From contig CAMIMA010000002.1 in NCBI GenBank assembly GCA_946222675.1, positions 62,001-126,000 on the forward strand: a stretch of DNA of 64,000 nucleotides. The letters run 5' to 3'. The notes below the pieces were generated by a model that had not been told where the DNA came from, ran no database searches, and was given only the letters and a program-made list of their open reading frames with translations. This DNA comes from an uncultured Candidatus Saccharibacteria bacterium (GTDB lineage: Bacteria > Patescibacteriota > Saccharimonadia > Saccharimonadales > Saccharimonadaceae). How positions within the stretch are numbered: position 1 is the first letter of the stretch; each line of letters starts with the position of its first letter. Of this stretch, positions 34,880 through 42,574 are shown in pieces. The position numbers were made by a program, and so were the translations under genes.

Positions 34880-35227
34880 ATGGCGGAAGCTACAAATCAA
34901 GACTCTGACAACTCTAGTCAAGTTGAATCAACAGAGGTAAAAGCGACTACTACTCAAAAGACCTTCTCTCAAGAAGACGTTGATGCGGTATCTACACGCA
35001 ATCTACCATCCAACGATTACGAAACCTCTCAGATGATTACCAACCTAGATGGTATCGTAGACCGCGAACTATTAGCCTCACAGCTATCCTTTGTGAAGGA
35101 TGCTAGTAAGACCGTAGAGGCAGCCAAACAAGAGTCGGATAAGCCGTTGAAGGATGATGAATACGCCACCAACGACTATCCAGACCACAACGCGCTAGAC
35201 AGCGCCTCCAACTCACTTAATGGTTAA
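34880..35227 (+). CDS. Acidic Ser/Asp/Asn-rich hypothetical protein
   Basis: A 115-residue, strongly acidic, low-complexity protein with a good GGAGG site before the ATG. The middle part (DYETSQMITNLDGIVDRELLASQLSFV cut into helices) may fold; the rest is probably disordered. There are no membrane helices. The stop TAA is followed at once by the ATG of the next, in-frame ORF. It may be an accessory to, or the leader part of, the toxin gene. Function is unknown. Confidence 0.55.
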   Translation: MAEATNQDSDNSSQVESTEVKATTTQKTFSQEDVDAVSTRNLPSNDYETSQMITNLDGIVDRELLASQLSFVKDASKTVEAAKQESDKPLKDDEYATNDYPDHNALDSASNSLNG

Positions 35228-35404
35228 ATGAGCAAGAAGCTGAACCTTGATAACATTCAGCCATTGCCAAAGCACCTGCGCAAGCAGGTGTATGGTGATG
35301 ACTATAACGATACATGGAAGCTGCATTATAGCGGCTTAAGCGACAGTGAGAAACGTACTCTTGGCACGTTTTTAAAGTATCAAGATGCTAAAGAAATCTA
35401 TTGA
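35228..35404 (+). pseudogene. N-terminal piece of a toxin-like gene, cut by in-frame TGA
   Basis: 58 codons beginning directly after the TAA of the previous gene. Text such as LPKHLRKQVYGDDYND and SEKRTLGTFLKYQDAKEIY resembles the start of a toxin tail. It stops at TGA (35402-35404); the same frame continues immediately with the CdiA-C-like segment. One C-to-T change from CGA (Arg) would create this stop. UGA is a true stop elsewhere (nrdR), so the gene is probably broken, unless readthrough occurs. Confidence 0.5.
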
Positions 35405-35683
35405 GTGCCGGAGGTGGATTCACCAAGCGGCAAACACTCTCCAGACCTACTAATTGACGGCGTTAAGGTTGAGATAAAAGAGGTGACATCATCGTCATCT
35501 ATAAGTCATCAAGTTAAAAAATCGTCTACCCAGATAAATACTACTGGGTTGCTTCTAATGGACGCAAGTGGCTCAGAGCTTGTTGATGAGTCTATATGTC
35601 GTAGAGCATTGATGGAAGCAACGCGATATAGCATTAAATCTTTTGCTGTAGTTTCGAACGACCGTCTTTTAAGCTATAGTATC

Positions 35684-35740
35684 AAAAAAGGTGATTCATC
35701 CACCGCGAACCATCAGGCTCGCGACCATGAATCACCTTAT
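35684..35740 (-). ncRNA. Predicted small RNA, unit U6
   Basis: -35 TTGACT (35775-35770), -10 TAGGAT (35752-35747), 17-base spacing; a perfect outer stem, inner CGCGA/TCGCG stem, then TTTTTT. Confidence 0.5.
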
Positions 35741-35793
35741 GTCTCTATCCTACCAAACCCTGGGAAAAAAGTCAAGCGAATTTTATATAATAC

Positions 35794-35851
35794 AAAAAAG
35801 ACGATTCATCCACCGCAAACTACAGGTGCTCGCGACCATGAATCGCCTTAT
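35794..35851 (-). ncRNA. Predicted small RNA, unit U7
   Basis: -35 TTGACT (35885-35880), -10 TAGGAT (35863-35858), 16-base spacing; outer stem GGCGATTC/GAATCGTC, then TTTTTT. Confidence 0.5.
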
Positions 35852-35970
35852 GTTTCTATCCTACCAAACCCTGGGTAAAAGTCAATCATCCAACGAGATA
35901 TATCCTATTACATTTCGTGAGTATGTAGGGTATATTAATACTAGGGAATATTTACAAATGAAAGGGAAAG

Positions 35971-36300
35971 ATGGTGACATCAGATAGCATTAGACGAGGC
36001 CGCAATATATATACTTTTTACAAGAAGAATAAAGGTGACAAGATATACTGGGTAGACCATGATGTAATACACCCCGACATGGACGAGCCTAGTGTTATTG
36101 AGGGTGAATTACTAATTTCCTTTGACCATCATAATATGCTTAGCTTATGGAGCGACTATCCATGGAAGTTTACGCCAGAGCAAAAGGCACTATTTGATAA
36201 AGAAAATCCGTATTGGGCAGACTTCTTCGAACGCCGCAATGGTACAGAGCCGCCAATAGTCGACGAGAATGGCGTTGGCACGATACACTTCAACGACTAA
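35971..36300 (+). CDS. Small cytoplasmic protein, paralogue of the 34422 product
   Basis: A 109-residue protein sharing the SIRRG, IYWVDH, GELLISFD and DYPWKFTPEQKALFDKEN blocks with the product at 34422, clearly a duplicate. ATG 35971 or the next GTG 35974 could start it; the paralogue has ACG at the ATG position, so the GTG is the shared start codon. The promoter (TTACAT-N17-TATATT) and AAAGGGA site are copied as well. It follows unit U7, just as the paralogue follows U5. It may be an immunity or antitoxin-type protein by context only. Confidence 0.65.
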   Translation: MVTSDSIRRGRNIYTFYKKNKGDKIYWVDHDVIHPDMDEPSVIEGELLISFDHHNMLSLWSDYPWKFTPEQKALFDKENPYWADFFERRNGTEPPIVDENGVGTIHFND

Positions 36301-36366
36301 ATAATCAGGTAAATATATCGACGGCGGTAATTAATCCGTCACAAGCATCTGTGGTAAAATAAAACT

Positions 36367-37773
36367 ATGAAGTTGCACAACACCCTTACTAAACAAACCA
36401 CTAAATTTTCCCCACTCGACGGCAAGACCGCTCGCATCTACTCCTGTGGCCCGACCGTCTACAACCATGCCCACATCGGAAACCTCAGCGCCTACATTTA
36501 CGCCGATATCTTGCGCCGCGCCGCCCGCCTCGCGGGCTACCAAACAAAGCACGTGATGAACTTCACTGATGTGGACGACAAAACCATCCGCGATTCCAAG
36601 GCCGACTACCCCGAGCTTGAGCCGATGGCTGCTTTACAACAACTCACTGCCAAGTATGAGGCTATCTTTTTAGATGAAATGCAACAAGTGGGGAACGACA
36701 CTGATTCCATCATCTTCGTGAAGGCCACCGACAACATCGCCAAGATTCAGGCGCAGGTAACCAAGCTCGTTGACTCCGGCGTGGCCTACCTAGCCGACGA
36801 CGGCATTTATTTTTCTATTGCCAAGTACGCCGCCGACCACTGTTACGGCCAGCTCAGCCACATCAATCCAGCCGACATCAGCCGCGAGCGCGTGGCAAAC
36901 GACGAGTACGACAAGGCGAGCATCAGCGACTTCGCCATCTGGAAGAAGCAAAAGTCGGGCGAGCCAGCATGGGGCTTTACCGTCAACGGACAAGATTACA
37001 CTGGCCGACCAGGGTGGCACATTGAGTGCTCCGTGATGTCAACTGACAACCTCGGCCAGCCGTTCGACATCCACACCGGTGGGGTTGACCTCATCTTCCC
37101 ACACCACGAAAACGAAATCGCCCAGAGCACAGCAGGGGACCAGCCCGCTGAGTACGCCAAGTACTTTGTACACAACGAACACCTCTTGATTGACGGGCAC
37201 AAAATGAGCAAGTCGGCCCACAACTTTTACACGCTGCCTGACCTCATAAAGCGCGGCTTTGGTGGCCTCGATTTCCGCATGCTAGTGTTGCAGTCGCACT
37301 ACAGCAGCGCGACTAACTTCAGTTGGGATGGCCTAACTGCCGCCCGCAATCGTCGCGACAATTGGCGCCGCTGCGCCGAACTCCGTTGGCAGCTGCCCGA
37401 TACTGCCGACCGAAGCGCCGTCAGTGCCAGCGTCGACCATTTGCTTGCGCAAGCCAAAACCGCGCTCCTCAACAACCTTGACACGCCTGCCACTTTATAT
37501 GCTCTCGACCAAGCGATGAACTTGCTCACACCTGCTCACTTCAGTAGTACGGCGCTACTTCACATCCTAGAATTTATCGACTGCTACCTCGGCATGGAGC
37601 TACAAGCCACCACGCCCGACCTCGAAGATGACTTAAAAGACCTCATCGCCACGCGCCAAACTGCGCGCCAAACCAAAAATTGGGCGCTCTCTGACCAACT
37701 CCGTGACCAACTAAGCACCCAAGGCGTTACCGTACTCGACGGCGCTGGCGCTAGTGTTTGGCACCGAATCTAA
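36367..37773 (+). CDS. cysS: Cysteine--tRNA ligase
   Basis: A 468-residue class I synthetase. Motifs: CGPTVYNHAHIGN (HIGH-type, with zinc Cys), the zinc/His segment GRPGWHIECSVMS, IHTGGVDLIFPHHENE and the KMSKS loop HKMSKSAHNF. The C-terminal helical domain is present. TAAAAT ends six bases before the ATG. The 3' end overlaps the convergent transporter gene by 23 bases. Confidence 0.96.
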   Translation: MKLHNTLTKQTTKFSPLDGKTARIYSCGPTVYNHAHIGNLSAYIYADILRRAARLAGYQTKHVMNFTDVDDKTIRDSKADYPELEPMAALQQLTAKYEAIFLDEMQQVGNDTDSIIFVKATDNIAKIQAQVTKLVDSGVAYLADDGIYFSIAKYAADHCYGQLSHINPADISRERVANDEYDKASISDFAIWKKQKSGEPAWGFTVNGQDYTGRPGWHIECSVMSTDNLGQPFDIHTGGVDLIFPHHENEIAQSTAGDQPAEYAKYFVHNEHLLIDGHKMSKSAHNFYTLPDLIKRGFGGLDFRMLVLQSHYSSATNFSWDGLTAARNRRDNWRRCAELRWQLPDTADRSAVSASVDHLLAQAKTALLNNLDTPATLYALDQAMNLLTPAHFSSTALLHILEFIDCYLGMELQATTPDLEDDLKDLIATRQTARQTKNWALSDQLRDQLSTQGVTVLDGAGASVWHRI

Positions 37774-38953
37774 ACTTCTTCCGGTCGGCGGTAAATATCA
37801 CCGGCCGGTCGTCATCTGCGCCAAGTACGCCATCCATATTGCGGTCCGTACCTGCGCCACGCGCCCGTGCTGCCACTAGTTCACGCGTATGCAAGAAGTC
37901 GCGCAAAAGCACAATGCAGCAGCCCGCCACCGGTATGGCAATTAGTGCGCCAGCCAGCCCACCTACGTTGATACCAATAGTAATCGCGGCAAGCACGAGC
38001 AGCGCCGACATATCCAAGCGGCGCGACTGAATGCGCGGCGTAACGATATTATTCTCCACCTGTTGCTCAATAAAGAAGATGGCGATGTACGCAATAGCCG
38101 CCGGCGTCGAATAAACTGCCAGCATAATCGTCACAATAATGCCGCCAATCATCGCGCCAAACAGAGGTACAAATATCAGCAAGAAAATGGTAATCCAAGC
38201 CGGCGCTGCCGTAGTTAACGGGATTTGTGGCATCAATAGCGCCATCACCATCACCACTAATGCCGTGAACGTGGCAGAAATCACACCCACCAAAGCTTGA
38301 CCAGCGATGTAGTTTGAGAACACTTCATACATTCGCTTCGCCACGGCCTTGTGATGACGCCGCCGCTCAGGGTCGCTATAAACAGCGTTCCAAAACTTTA
38401 CTTCCCAGTCCGGCGCTTCCACTAGCATGAAGTAAGTCAAGAAAATCACCAAACAGGCATTGCCGAGAAAGCTCAGCGTACTCGTGATAGCCGGCAAAGC
38501 CCAACTGCTCACCGCTGCGACCACCCCTCCGAGGTAGGACTTGACACTGTTCACTGCAGAATCAACTTGCCCCTCAAGGTGATACTGCGCCAGTAAGTGG
38601 TACAGCCAGCCCGAACGCGACTGTAATTGGTCAGATGAAAGCGACGCCACAAAGTCGTACAGCTGATGCACCAAAATCGGCACCACAGAGAAAAGCAACG
38701 CACCCACCATGGCAACTATAATAATATAGGCAATCAGCGTGGCGAAGGCGCGCGACTTACCGGGCAAGAAACGGGCAATGAATGACACCGGTCGGTTTAA
38801 AATCAAGGTCAAGAAAAACGCCATGGCAATCAACATTAGCGGCGTGCGTGCCCACCAGACTGCGGCAATCACCGCCAAGAACCCAAGAATCACCATCCAG
38901 AAGCGGATGAAGGTGTCGGTGCTAACACTGAATTTAACTTCTTTGCGAAACAT
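37751..38953 (-). CDS. AI-2E/PerM family transporter
   Basis: A 400-residue polytopic membrane protein with about seven or eight helices: an N-terminal pair, an amphipathic middle region (LVHQLYDFVASLSSDQLQSRSGW) and the C-terminal block with PLFGAMIGGIIVTIMLAVYSTPAAIAY cut by helices, then ENNIVTPRIQSRRLDMSALLVL, a hallmark. The family exports small molecules or ions; the substrate here is unknown. The C-terminal tail is cytoplasmic and charged. TAAAAT ends seven bases before the ATG on the minus strand. Confidence 0.88.
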   Translation of the reverse strand: MFRKEVKFSVSTDTFIRFWMVILGFLAVIAAVWWARTPLMLIAMAFFLTLILNRPVSFIARFLPGKSRAFATLIAYIIIVAMVGALLFSVVPILVHQLYDFVASLSSDQLQSRSGWLYHLLAQYHLEGQVDSAVNSVKSYLGGVVAAVSSWALPAITSTLSFLGNACLVIFLTYFMLVEAPDWEVKFWNAVYSDPERRRHHKAVAKRMYEVFSNYIAGQALVGVISATFTALVVMVMALLMPQIPLTTAAPAWITIFLLIFVPLFGAMIGGIIVTIMLAVYSTPAAIAYIAIFFIEQQVENNIVTPRIQSRRLDMSALLVLAAITIGINVGGLAGALIAIPVAGCCIVLLRDFLHTRELVAARARGAGTDRNMDGVLGADDDRPVIFTADRKKFRFGAKH

Positions 38954-39012
38954 TACCTTTATTTTAGCATAAACGCGCTGCCAGCACTAGTGCCCGCGCG
39001 GCCACAAAGTGC

Positions 39013-39040
39013 TTGACAGGGCGGGGAAATTTGTTATAAT
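39013..39040 (+). promoter_or_regulatory. rplJ promoter
   Basis: TTGACA (39013-39018) and TATAAT (39035-39040) have a 16-base spacer, a near-consensus strong promoter. Confidence 0.9.
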
Positions 39041-39046
39041 AGTCAT

Positions 39047-39145
39047 AACGTTATCAGAGACAGTGGCAGACGGTTAGTCTTAATATGCTACCGAGATACA
39101 CCCTTCGATAACGACACCTTAACAATTCGGGTCGTCAATATTAAT
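39047..39145 (+). promoter_or_regulatory. Probable L10 autoregulatory leader
   Basis: The ~115-nt leader between promoter and rplJ folds with an outer GTTATC/GATAAC pair (39050-39055, 39107-39112) enclosing inner stems, followed by an ACGAC/GTCGT hairpin. Position and length match the L10-binding leader by which L10-L7/L12 represses its own mRNA. Confidence 0.65.
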
Positions 39146-39161
39146 TAACCAAAGGAGAATT

Positions 39162-39683
39162 ATGGCTATTTCACGTAGTAAAAAGGAAACTTTGGTTGCA
39201 GAATTAAACCAAGCACTCGACAGCGCCAAGATGGTCGCCTTCGCTGAGTACACCGGTGTCACCGTGCAAGCTCTTCAAGAGCTACGCCGTGCCGCCCGCG
39301 CTCAGGGTGTGGCCATTAAGGTCACCAAGAACCGCCTCATGCGGGTTGCGATGCAACAGCACGACGCCTACAAAGACACTGACACTAGTGCCATGAAGGG
39401 CCAAGTATTGTATGCCATCAGCGCCGATGACGAGGTTCTACCAGCTAAGGTTTTGGCTGAATTTGCCAAGAAGAATCCAGAACTCAAGCTAGTTGGTGCC
39501 TTTAACAATTTGGGTAGCAGCTTGAACACCGAGGAAGTTACAGCACTTGCCAAGCTTCCAACCAAGAACGAGCTCATCGCCCAGACTGTGGCTCAGTTGC
39601 TATCGCCAGTCAACGACGTCACCAACGCCCTTTCTGGCAACTTGCACGCTTTGCTCGACGGTATCGCCGACCACGCTGCCTAG
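39162..39683 (+). CDS. rplJ: Ribosomal protein uL10
   Basis: A 173-residue base of the ribosomal stalk. N-terminal pattern SRSKKETLVAELNQAL, then AFAEYTGVTVQALQELRRAAR and VTKNRLMRVAM, is typical; the C-terminal helix that holds L7/L12 dimers is present (ELIAQTVAQLLSPVNDVTNALS). An AAGGAG site precedes the ATG. It is followed by rplL; no rplA/rplK is upstream and no rpoB follows. Confidence 0.96.
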   Translation: MAISRSKKETLVAELNQALDSAKMVAFAEYTGVTVQALQELRRAARAQGVAIKVTKNRLMRVAMQQHDAYKDTDTSAMKGQVLYAISADDEVLPAKVLAEFAKKNPELKLVGAFNNLGSSLNTEEVTALAKLPTKNELIAQTVAQLLSPVNDVTNALSGNLHALLDGIADHAA

Positions 39684-39739
39684 GTTTTGCAACCAATACA
39701 TTTAATATTTGTTAATCATTAATTTAAGGAGAATATCAC

Positions 39740-40114
39740 ATGGCTGATGTAAAGAAATTAGCTGAAGAGCTAACCAAGTTGACTGTTCTAGAAGTCAACG
39801 AACTAAAGAACGTACTTAAGGATGAGTACGGCATTGAACCAGCTGCTGCCGCTGTTGCTGTAGCTGCTGCTCCTGCTGACGGTGCTGCCGCTGCAGAAGA
39901 AAAGACCGAATTTGACGTTAAGCTAGTTGATGCTGGTAGCCAGAAGGTTGCCGTAATCAAGGCTGTCAAGGAAATCACCGGCTTGGGTCTTGGCGATGCC
40001 AAGAAGCTAGTCGAGGAAGCTCCTGCCGTCATCAAGGAGAAGGTCTCTAAGGACGAAGCTGAAGCTGCCAAGAAGACACTAGAAGACGCTGGCGCTAAAG
40101 TCGAATTAGCCTAG
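39740..40114 (+). CDS. rplL: Ribosomal protein bL12 (L7/L12)
   Basis: A 124-residue stalk protein. N-terminal dimerisation part (LAEELTKLTVLEVNELKNVL), an Ala-rich hinge, then a globular domain with KTEFDVKLVDAGSQKVAVIKAVKEI cut here, GLGLGDAKKLVEEAP and the end AKKTLEDAGAKVELA. It has an AAGGAG site and a terminator right after. Confidence 0.97.
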   Translation: MADVKKLAEELTKLTVLEVNELKNVLKDEYGIEPAAAAVAVAAAPADGAAAAEEKTEFDVKLVDAGSQKVAVIKAVKEITGLGLGDAKKLVEEAPAVIKEKVSKDEAEAAKKTLEDAGAKVELA

Positions 40115-40147
40115 TTGTTCTGTTTTGACCCAACGAATTGTTAACCA

Positions 40148-40173
40148 AACACCCCCGCTGTGGGGTGTTTTTG
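40148..40173 (+). terminator. Terminator after rplL
   Basis: AACACCCC pairs with GGGGTGTT around CGCTGT and is followed by TTTGG with more T. Confidence 0.9.
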
Positions 40174-40187
40174 GTTTCATTTTATTG

Positions 40188-40216
40188 TTGCAAACTTTAG
40201 TGTTTGTTGCTAAAAT
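40188..40216 (+). promoter_or_regulatory. tuf promoter
   Basis: TTGCAA (40188-40193) and TAAAAT (40211-40216) are 17 bases apart. The ~70-nt leader has a GCGATG/CATCGC hairpin (40237-40256) and then an AAGGAG site. Confidence 0.75.
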
Positions 40217-40294
40217 ATATACTAAGCGTGGCCGAGGCGATGTAATGTCGCATCGCTAGAGCGCGATACTAATTAATTTATATAAAGGAGAAAC

Positions 40295-41476
40295 ATGGCA
40301 GAATTTCAACGCACTAAACCGCATGTCAACGTTGGTACCATGGGTCACGTTGACCATGGTAAGACTACCTTGACTGCTGCTATCACCAAGGTTCTTGCCG
40401 ATCGTCTTCCAAGCGACATTAACAAGCCAGTCGCTTACGACCAGATCGACAACGCCCCAGAAGAGCGACAGCGTGGTATTACAATTGCAACTTCACACCA
40501 GGAGTATGAATCACCAAAGCGTCACTACGCTCACGTCGATATGCCAGGGCACGCCGACTATGTCAAGAACATGATTACCGGTGCTGCACAGGTTGATGGT
40601 GCTATTTTGGTAGTTTCAGCTGCTGATGGCGTGATGCCACAGACCAAGGAACACGTACTTCTTGCTCACCAGGTTGGTGTGCCAAAGATTTTGGTCTTCC
40701 TAAACAAGATGGACCAGGCCGACCCAGACCTAGTCGAGATTGTGGAAGAGGATGTGCGCGACCTTCTTAAGAAGAACGGCTTCGACGGCGATTGCCCAAT
40801 CATCAAGGGTTCAGCTTTGAAGGCCCTAGAAGGTGATGCTACTGAGGCTGATCACATCATGGAACTTGTCAACGCGATGGACGAGTACTTCCCAGAACCA
40901 AAGCGCGATCTCGACAAGCCATTCCTAATGCCAGTTGAGGACGTCTTCTCAATTAAGGGTCGTGGTACTGTTGCCACCGGTCGTATTGAGCAGGGTGTTA
41001 TTCATATGAACGATGAAGTCGAAATCGTCGGCTTGCGCCCAACTCAGAAGTCAGTCGTTACTGGTATTGAGGCCTTCAAGAAGACTTTGACCGAAGGTGA
41101 AGCCGGTGATAACGCTGGTATCTTGCTTCGCGGTATTGACCGTACCGATATTGAGCGTGGTCAGGTTGTTGCTAAGCCAGGCACCATTACTCCACACACC
41201 GAGTTCAAGGGTCAGGTTTACATTTTGACCAAGGAAGAAGGCGGTCGCCATACACCATTTACTCAGGGCTACAAGCCACAGTTCTACTTCCGCACCACTG
41301 ATGTCACTGGTGAGGTTGAACTACCAAAGGACAAGGAAATGGTTATGCCAGGCGATAACGTCCAGTTTGAAGTTAAGCTCCAGGCTCCAGTTGCTATGGA
41401 GAAGGGTCTAACCTTCGCTATTCGTGAAGGTGGCCGCACCGTTGGTGCTGGTCAGGTTACTGAAATCGTTAAGTAA
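40295..41476 (+). CDS. tuf: Elongation factor Tu
   Basis: A 393-residue GTPase delivering aminoacyl-tRNA. G1 is GHVDHGKTTL, switch II DMPGHADYVKNM (Asp-Met-Pro instead of the common DCPGH), G4 NKMD and G5 SALKAL. The effector segment RGITI is intact. Domains 2 and 3 are complete. The unusual Met in the DxPGH motif is worth noting but conservative. It has its own promoter and terminator, so it is a separate transcription unit. Confidence 0.98.
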   Translation: MAEFQRTKPHVNVGTMGHVDHGKTTLTAAITKVLADRLPSDINKPVAYDQIDNAPEERQRGITIATSHQEYESPKRHYAHVDMPGHADYVKNMITGAAQVDGAILVVSAADGVMPQTKEHVLLAHQVGVPKILVFLNKMDQADPDLVEIVEEDVRDLLKKNGFDGDCPIIKGSALKALEGDATEADHIMELVNAMDEYFPEPKRDLDKPFLMPVEDVFSIKGRGTVATGRIEQGVIHMNDEVEIVGLRPTQKSVVTGIEAFKKTLTEGEAGDNAGILLRGIDRTDIERGQVVAKPGTITPHTEFKGQVYILTKEEGGRHTPFTQGYKPQFYFRTTDVTGEVELPKDKEMVMPGDNVQFEVKLQAPVAMEKGLTFAIREGGRTVGAGQVTEIVK

Positions 41477-41495
41477 TTTAGCCTAAATTAACTTC

Positions 41496-41520
41496 CACCC
41501 CGCTGCGGCGGGGTGTTTTG
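41496..41520 (+). terminator. Terminator after tuf
   Basis: CACCCCGC pairs with GCGGGGTG around TGCG and is followed by TTTTG. Confidence 0.92.
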
Positions 41521-41549
41521 TTTACTAGCGTAGATATGGAGCAAAGTTA

Positions 41550-41578
41550 TTGACAGCCAACGCGTTTGGCTTTATAAT
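41550..41578 (+). promoter_or_regulatory. rpsJ promoter (full consensus)
   Basis: TTGACA (41550-41555) and TATAAT (41573-41578) are separated by 17 bases, exactly the sigma70 consensus. A ~70-nt leader with an AGAGGAGAAAGG site follows. Confidence 0.9.
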
Positions 41579-41655
41579 AGTAACGTTAAACTTAATTGTG
41601 GCGGTAACTCGAGAGAGATTGCGTCACCCTCGTCAGAGGAGAAAGGTAAATATCC

Positions 41656-41973
41656 ATGGCTGAAATTTCAGTACCAAAGATTCGGATTAAACTTAAGGCT
41701 TACGACAGCCGCGTCATCGACGCCGCCGCTAAGCAAATTGTTGAGACCGCACTTCGCAGCGGTGCCAACATTATCGGGCCAGTGCCTCTACCAGTAAAGC
41801 GCAGCACCTTCACTGTGGTAAAGTCACCTCACGTCTACAAGAAGGGCGGTGAAGCGTTCGAAATGCGCGTCCACAAGCGCTTGATTGACATCGTTGACGC
41901 CAAGCCAAAGACTATTGATAGCCTTCAGAATCTATCATTGCCAGCCGGCGTTGATGCCGAAATCCGCATGTAA
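41656..41973 (+). CDS. rpsJ: Ribosomal protein uS10
   Basis: A 105-residue small-subunit protein. Signatures: IRIKLKAYDSRVIDAAAKQIVETA, GPVPLPVKRSTFTVVKSPHVYKK cut here, and the final helix-strand NLSLPAGVDAEIRM. It is alone: the S10 operon genes rplC, rplD and others do not follow. It stands after tuf, as at the str/S10 junction of other bacteria, but with its own promoter and terminator. Confidence 0.97.
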   Translation: MAEISVPKIRIKLKAYDSRVIDAAAKQIVETALRSGANIIGPVPLPVKRSTFTVVKSPHVYKKGGEAFEMRVHKRLIDIVDAKPKTIDSLQNLSLPAGVDAEIRM

Positions 41974-41993
41974 TCGGGTTTATCCACAACCAT

Positions 41994-42022
41994 AAAAGCC
42001 ACCTCTAGCAGGTGGCTTTTAA
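41994..42022 (+). terminator. Terminator after rpsJ
   Basis: AAAAGCCACC pairs with GGTGGCTTTT around TCTAGCA. Confidence 0.92.
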
Positions 42023-42117
42023 TTACCCACTTGGCTACATAGACGAGCAGGGCAGACCGGCTCGTCTTAAGCGCAACTTGACGCAGTAGCGGGCGGCGCG
42101 GTACAATAAAAGCACTA

Positions 42118-42471
42118 ATGGTTAAACAAACAAATCGAGTCTGGCTAAAAAAGCGCACCTCACGTGGGCGTGGCCGCGCCGTCACACGGCGACCAATGTT
42201 TAGCTGGCGCAACCTTGACCGCGAACTTCACAAAAACCAGCTGATTTACGCCTACAAGCTACTTAAGCTTTGCTTACTGTGCCTCGTCGGGCTCGTTTGG
42301 ATTGGCATCGACGGCCACTTCCGTGGCGCACGGGCGCTACCAGTCGGCTTCGTCCTTGGTCTGATTTTCGTGGTCGTCGAGCACTCTCGCCGGCTGCGCG
42401 TGATAGAGAGTGGGCTGCTTATTACCTCGCTCGCCCTCAGCTGGTGCTTGCCAATCGGCTTCGTTTTATAG
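42118..42471 (+). CDS. Small three-helix membrane protein, unknown
   Basis: A 117-residue protein with a very basic N terminus (KQTNRVWLKKRTSRGRGRAVTRR) and three hydrophobic helices from about residue 48. The start has a TACAAT ten bases upstream and no ribosome-binding site. The basic N terminus is probably cytoplasmic and could touch nucleic acid. Function is unknown. Confidence 0.65.
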   Translation: MVKQTNRVWLKKRTSRGRGRAVTRRPMFSWRNLDRELHKNQLIYAYKLLKLCLLCLVGLVWIGIDGHFRGARALPVGFVLGLIFVVVEHSRRLRVIESGLLITSLALSWCLPIGFVL

Positions 42472-42574
42472 GTGATTACCTCAGTTGCTAACCGGACGCC
42501 AAGCATAAATCGTGGCGGGGAATTACTTCACATTCAGCCAGCAAACCGGAGCGCTTTGTGCTACAATATAGGTA

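Larger units (their letters stand above)
35405..35878 (+). pseudogene. CdiA C-terminal toxin-like domain, 3' end fused into repeats
   Basis: In frame with the 58-codon ORF before it. Residues 1-95 hold PSGKHSPDLLIDGVKVEIKEVTS and a QVKKSSTQINTTGLLLM helix-strand pair, which recall the nuclease toxins of the CdiA-C group (Asp and the VEIK glutamate/lysine as likely active-site residues). From about 35680 the codons lie inside two repeat units, giving a repetitive tail with HESPYVSILPNPG twice that is unlikely to be native. A GTG at 35405 could serve as start, but no ribosome-binding site is seen. Confidence 0.5.
35684..35885 (-). repeat. Two further promoter-hairpin units (U6-U7)
   Basis: Two copies of the ~111-bp unit at 110-bp spacing, 1.35 kb from the main array. 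They overlap the 3' end of the toxin-like frame. U6 has the stem GGTGATTC/GAATCACC, which is a double compensatory change against GACGATTC/GAATCGTC of U1. Confidence 0.85.

Noticed and set aside
35402..35404. Recoded genetic code (UGA as Gly or Trp)
   Set aside because: nrdR and several other genes end in TGA at the expected place, and tRNA-Trp has anticodon CCA, so UGA is a normal stop in this genome.
33791..35885. Integron attC sites
   Set aside because: The hairpins separate genes in part, but there are no GTTRRRY/RYYYAAC core sites at stem ends and no integrase; five units in a row enclose no cassette.
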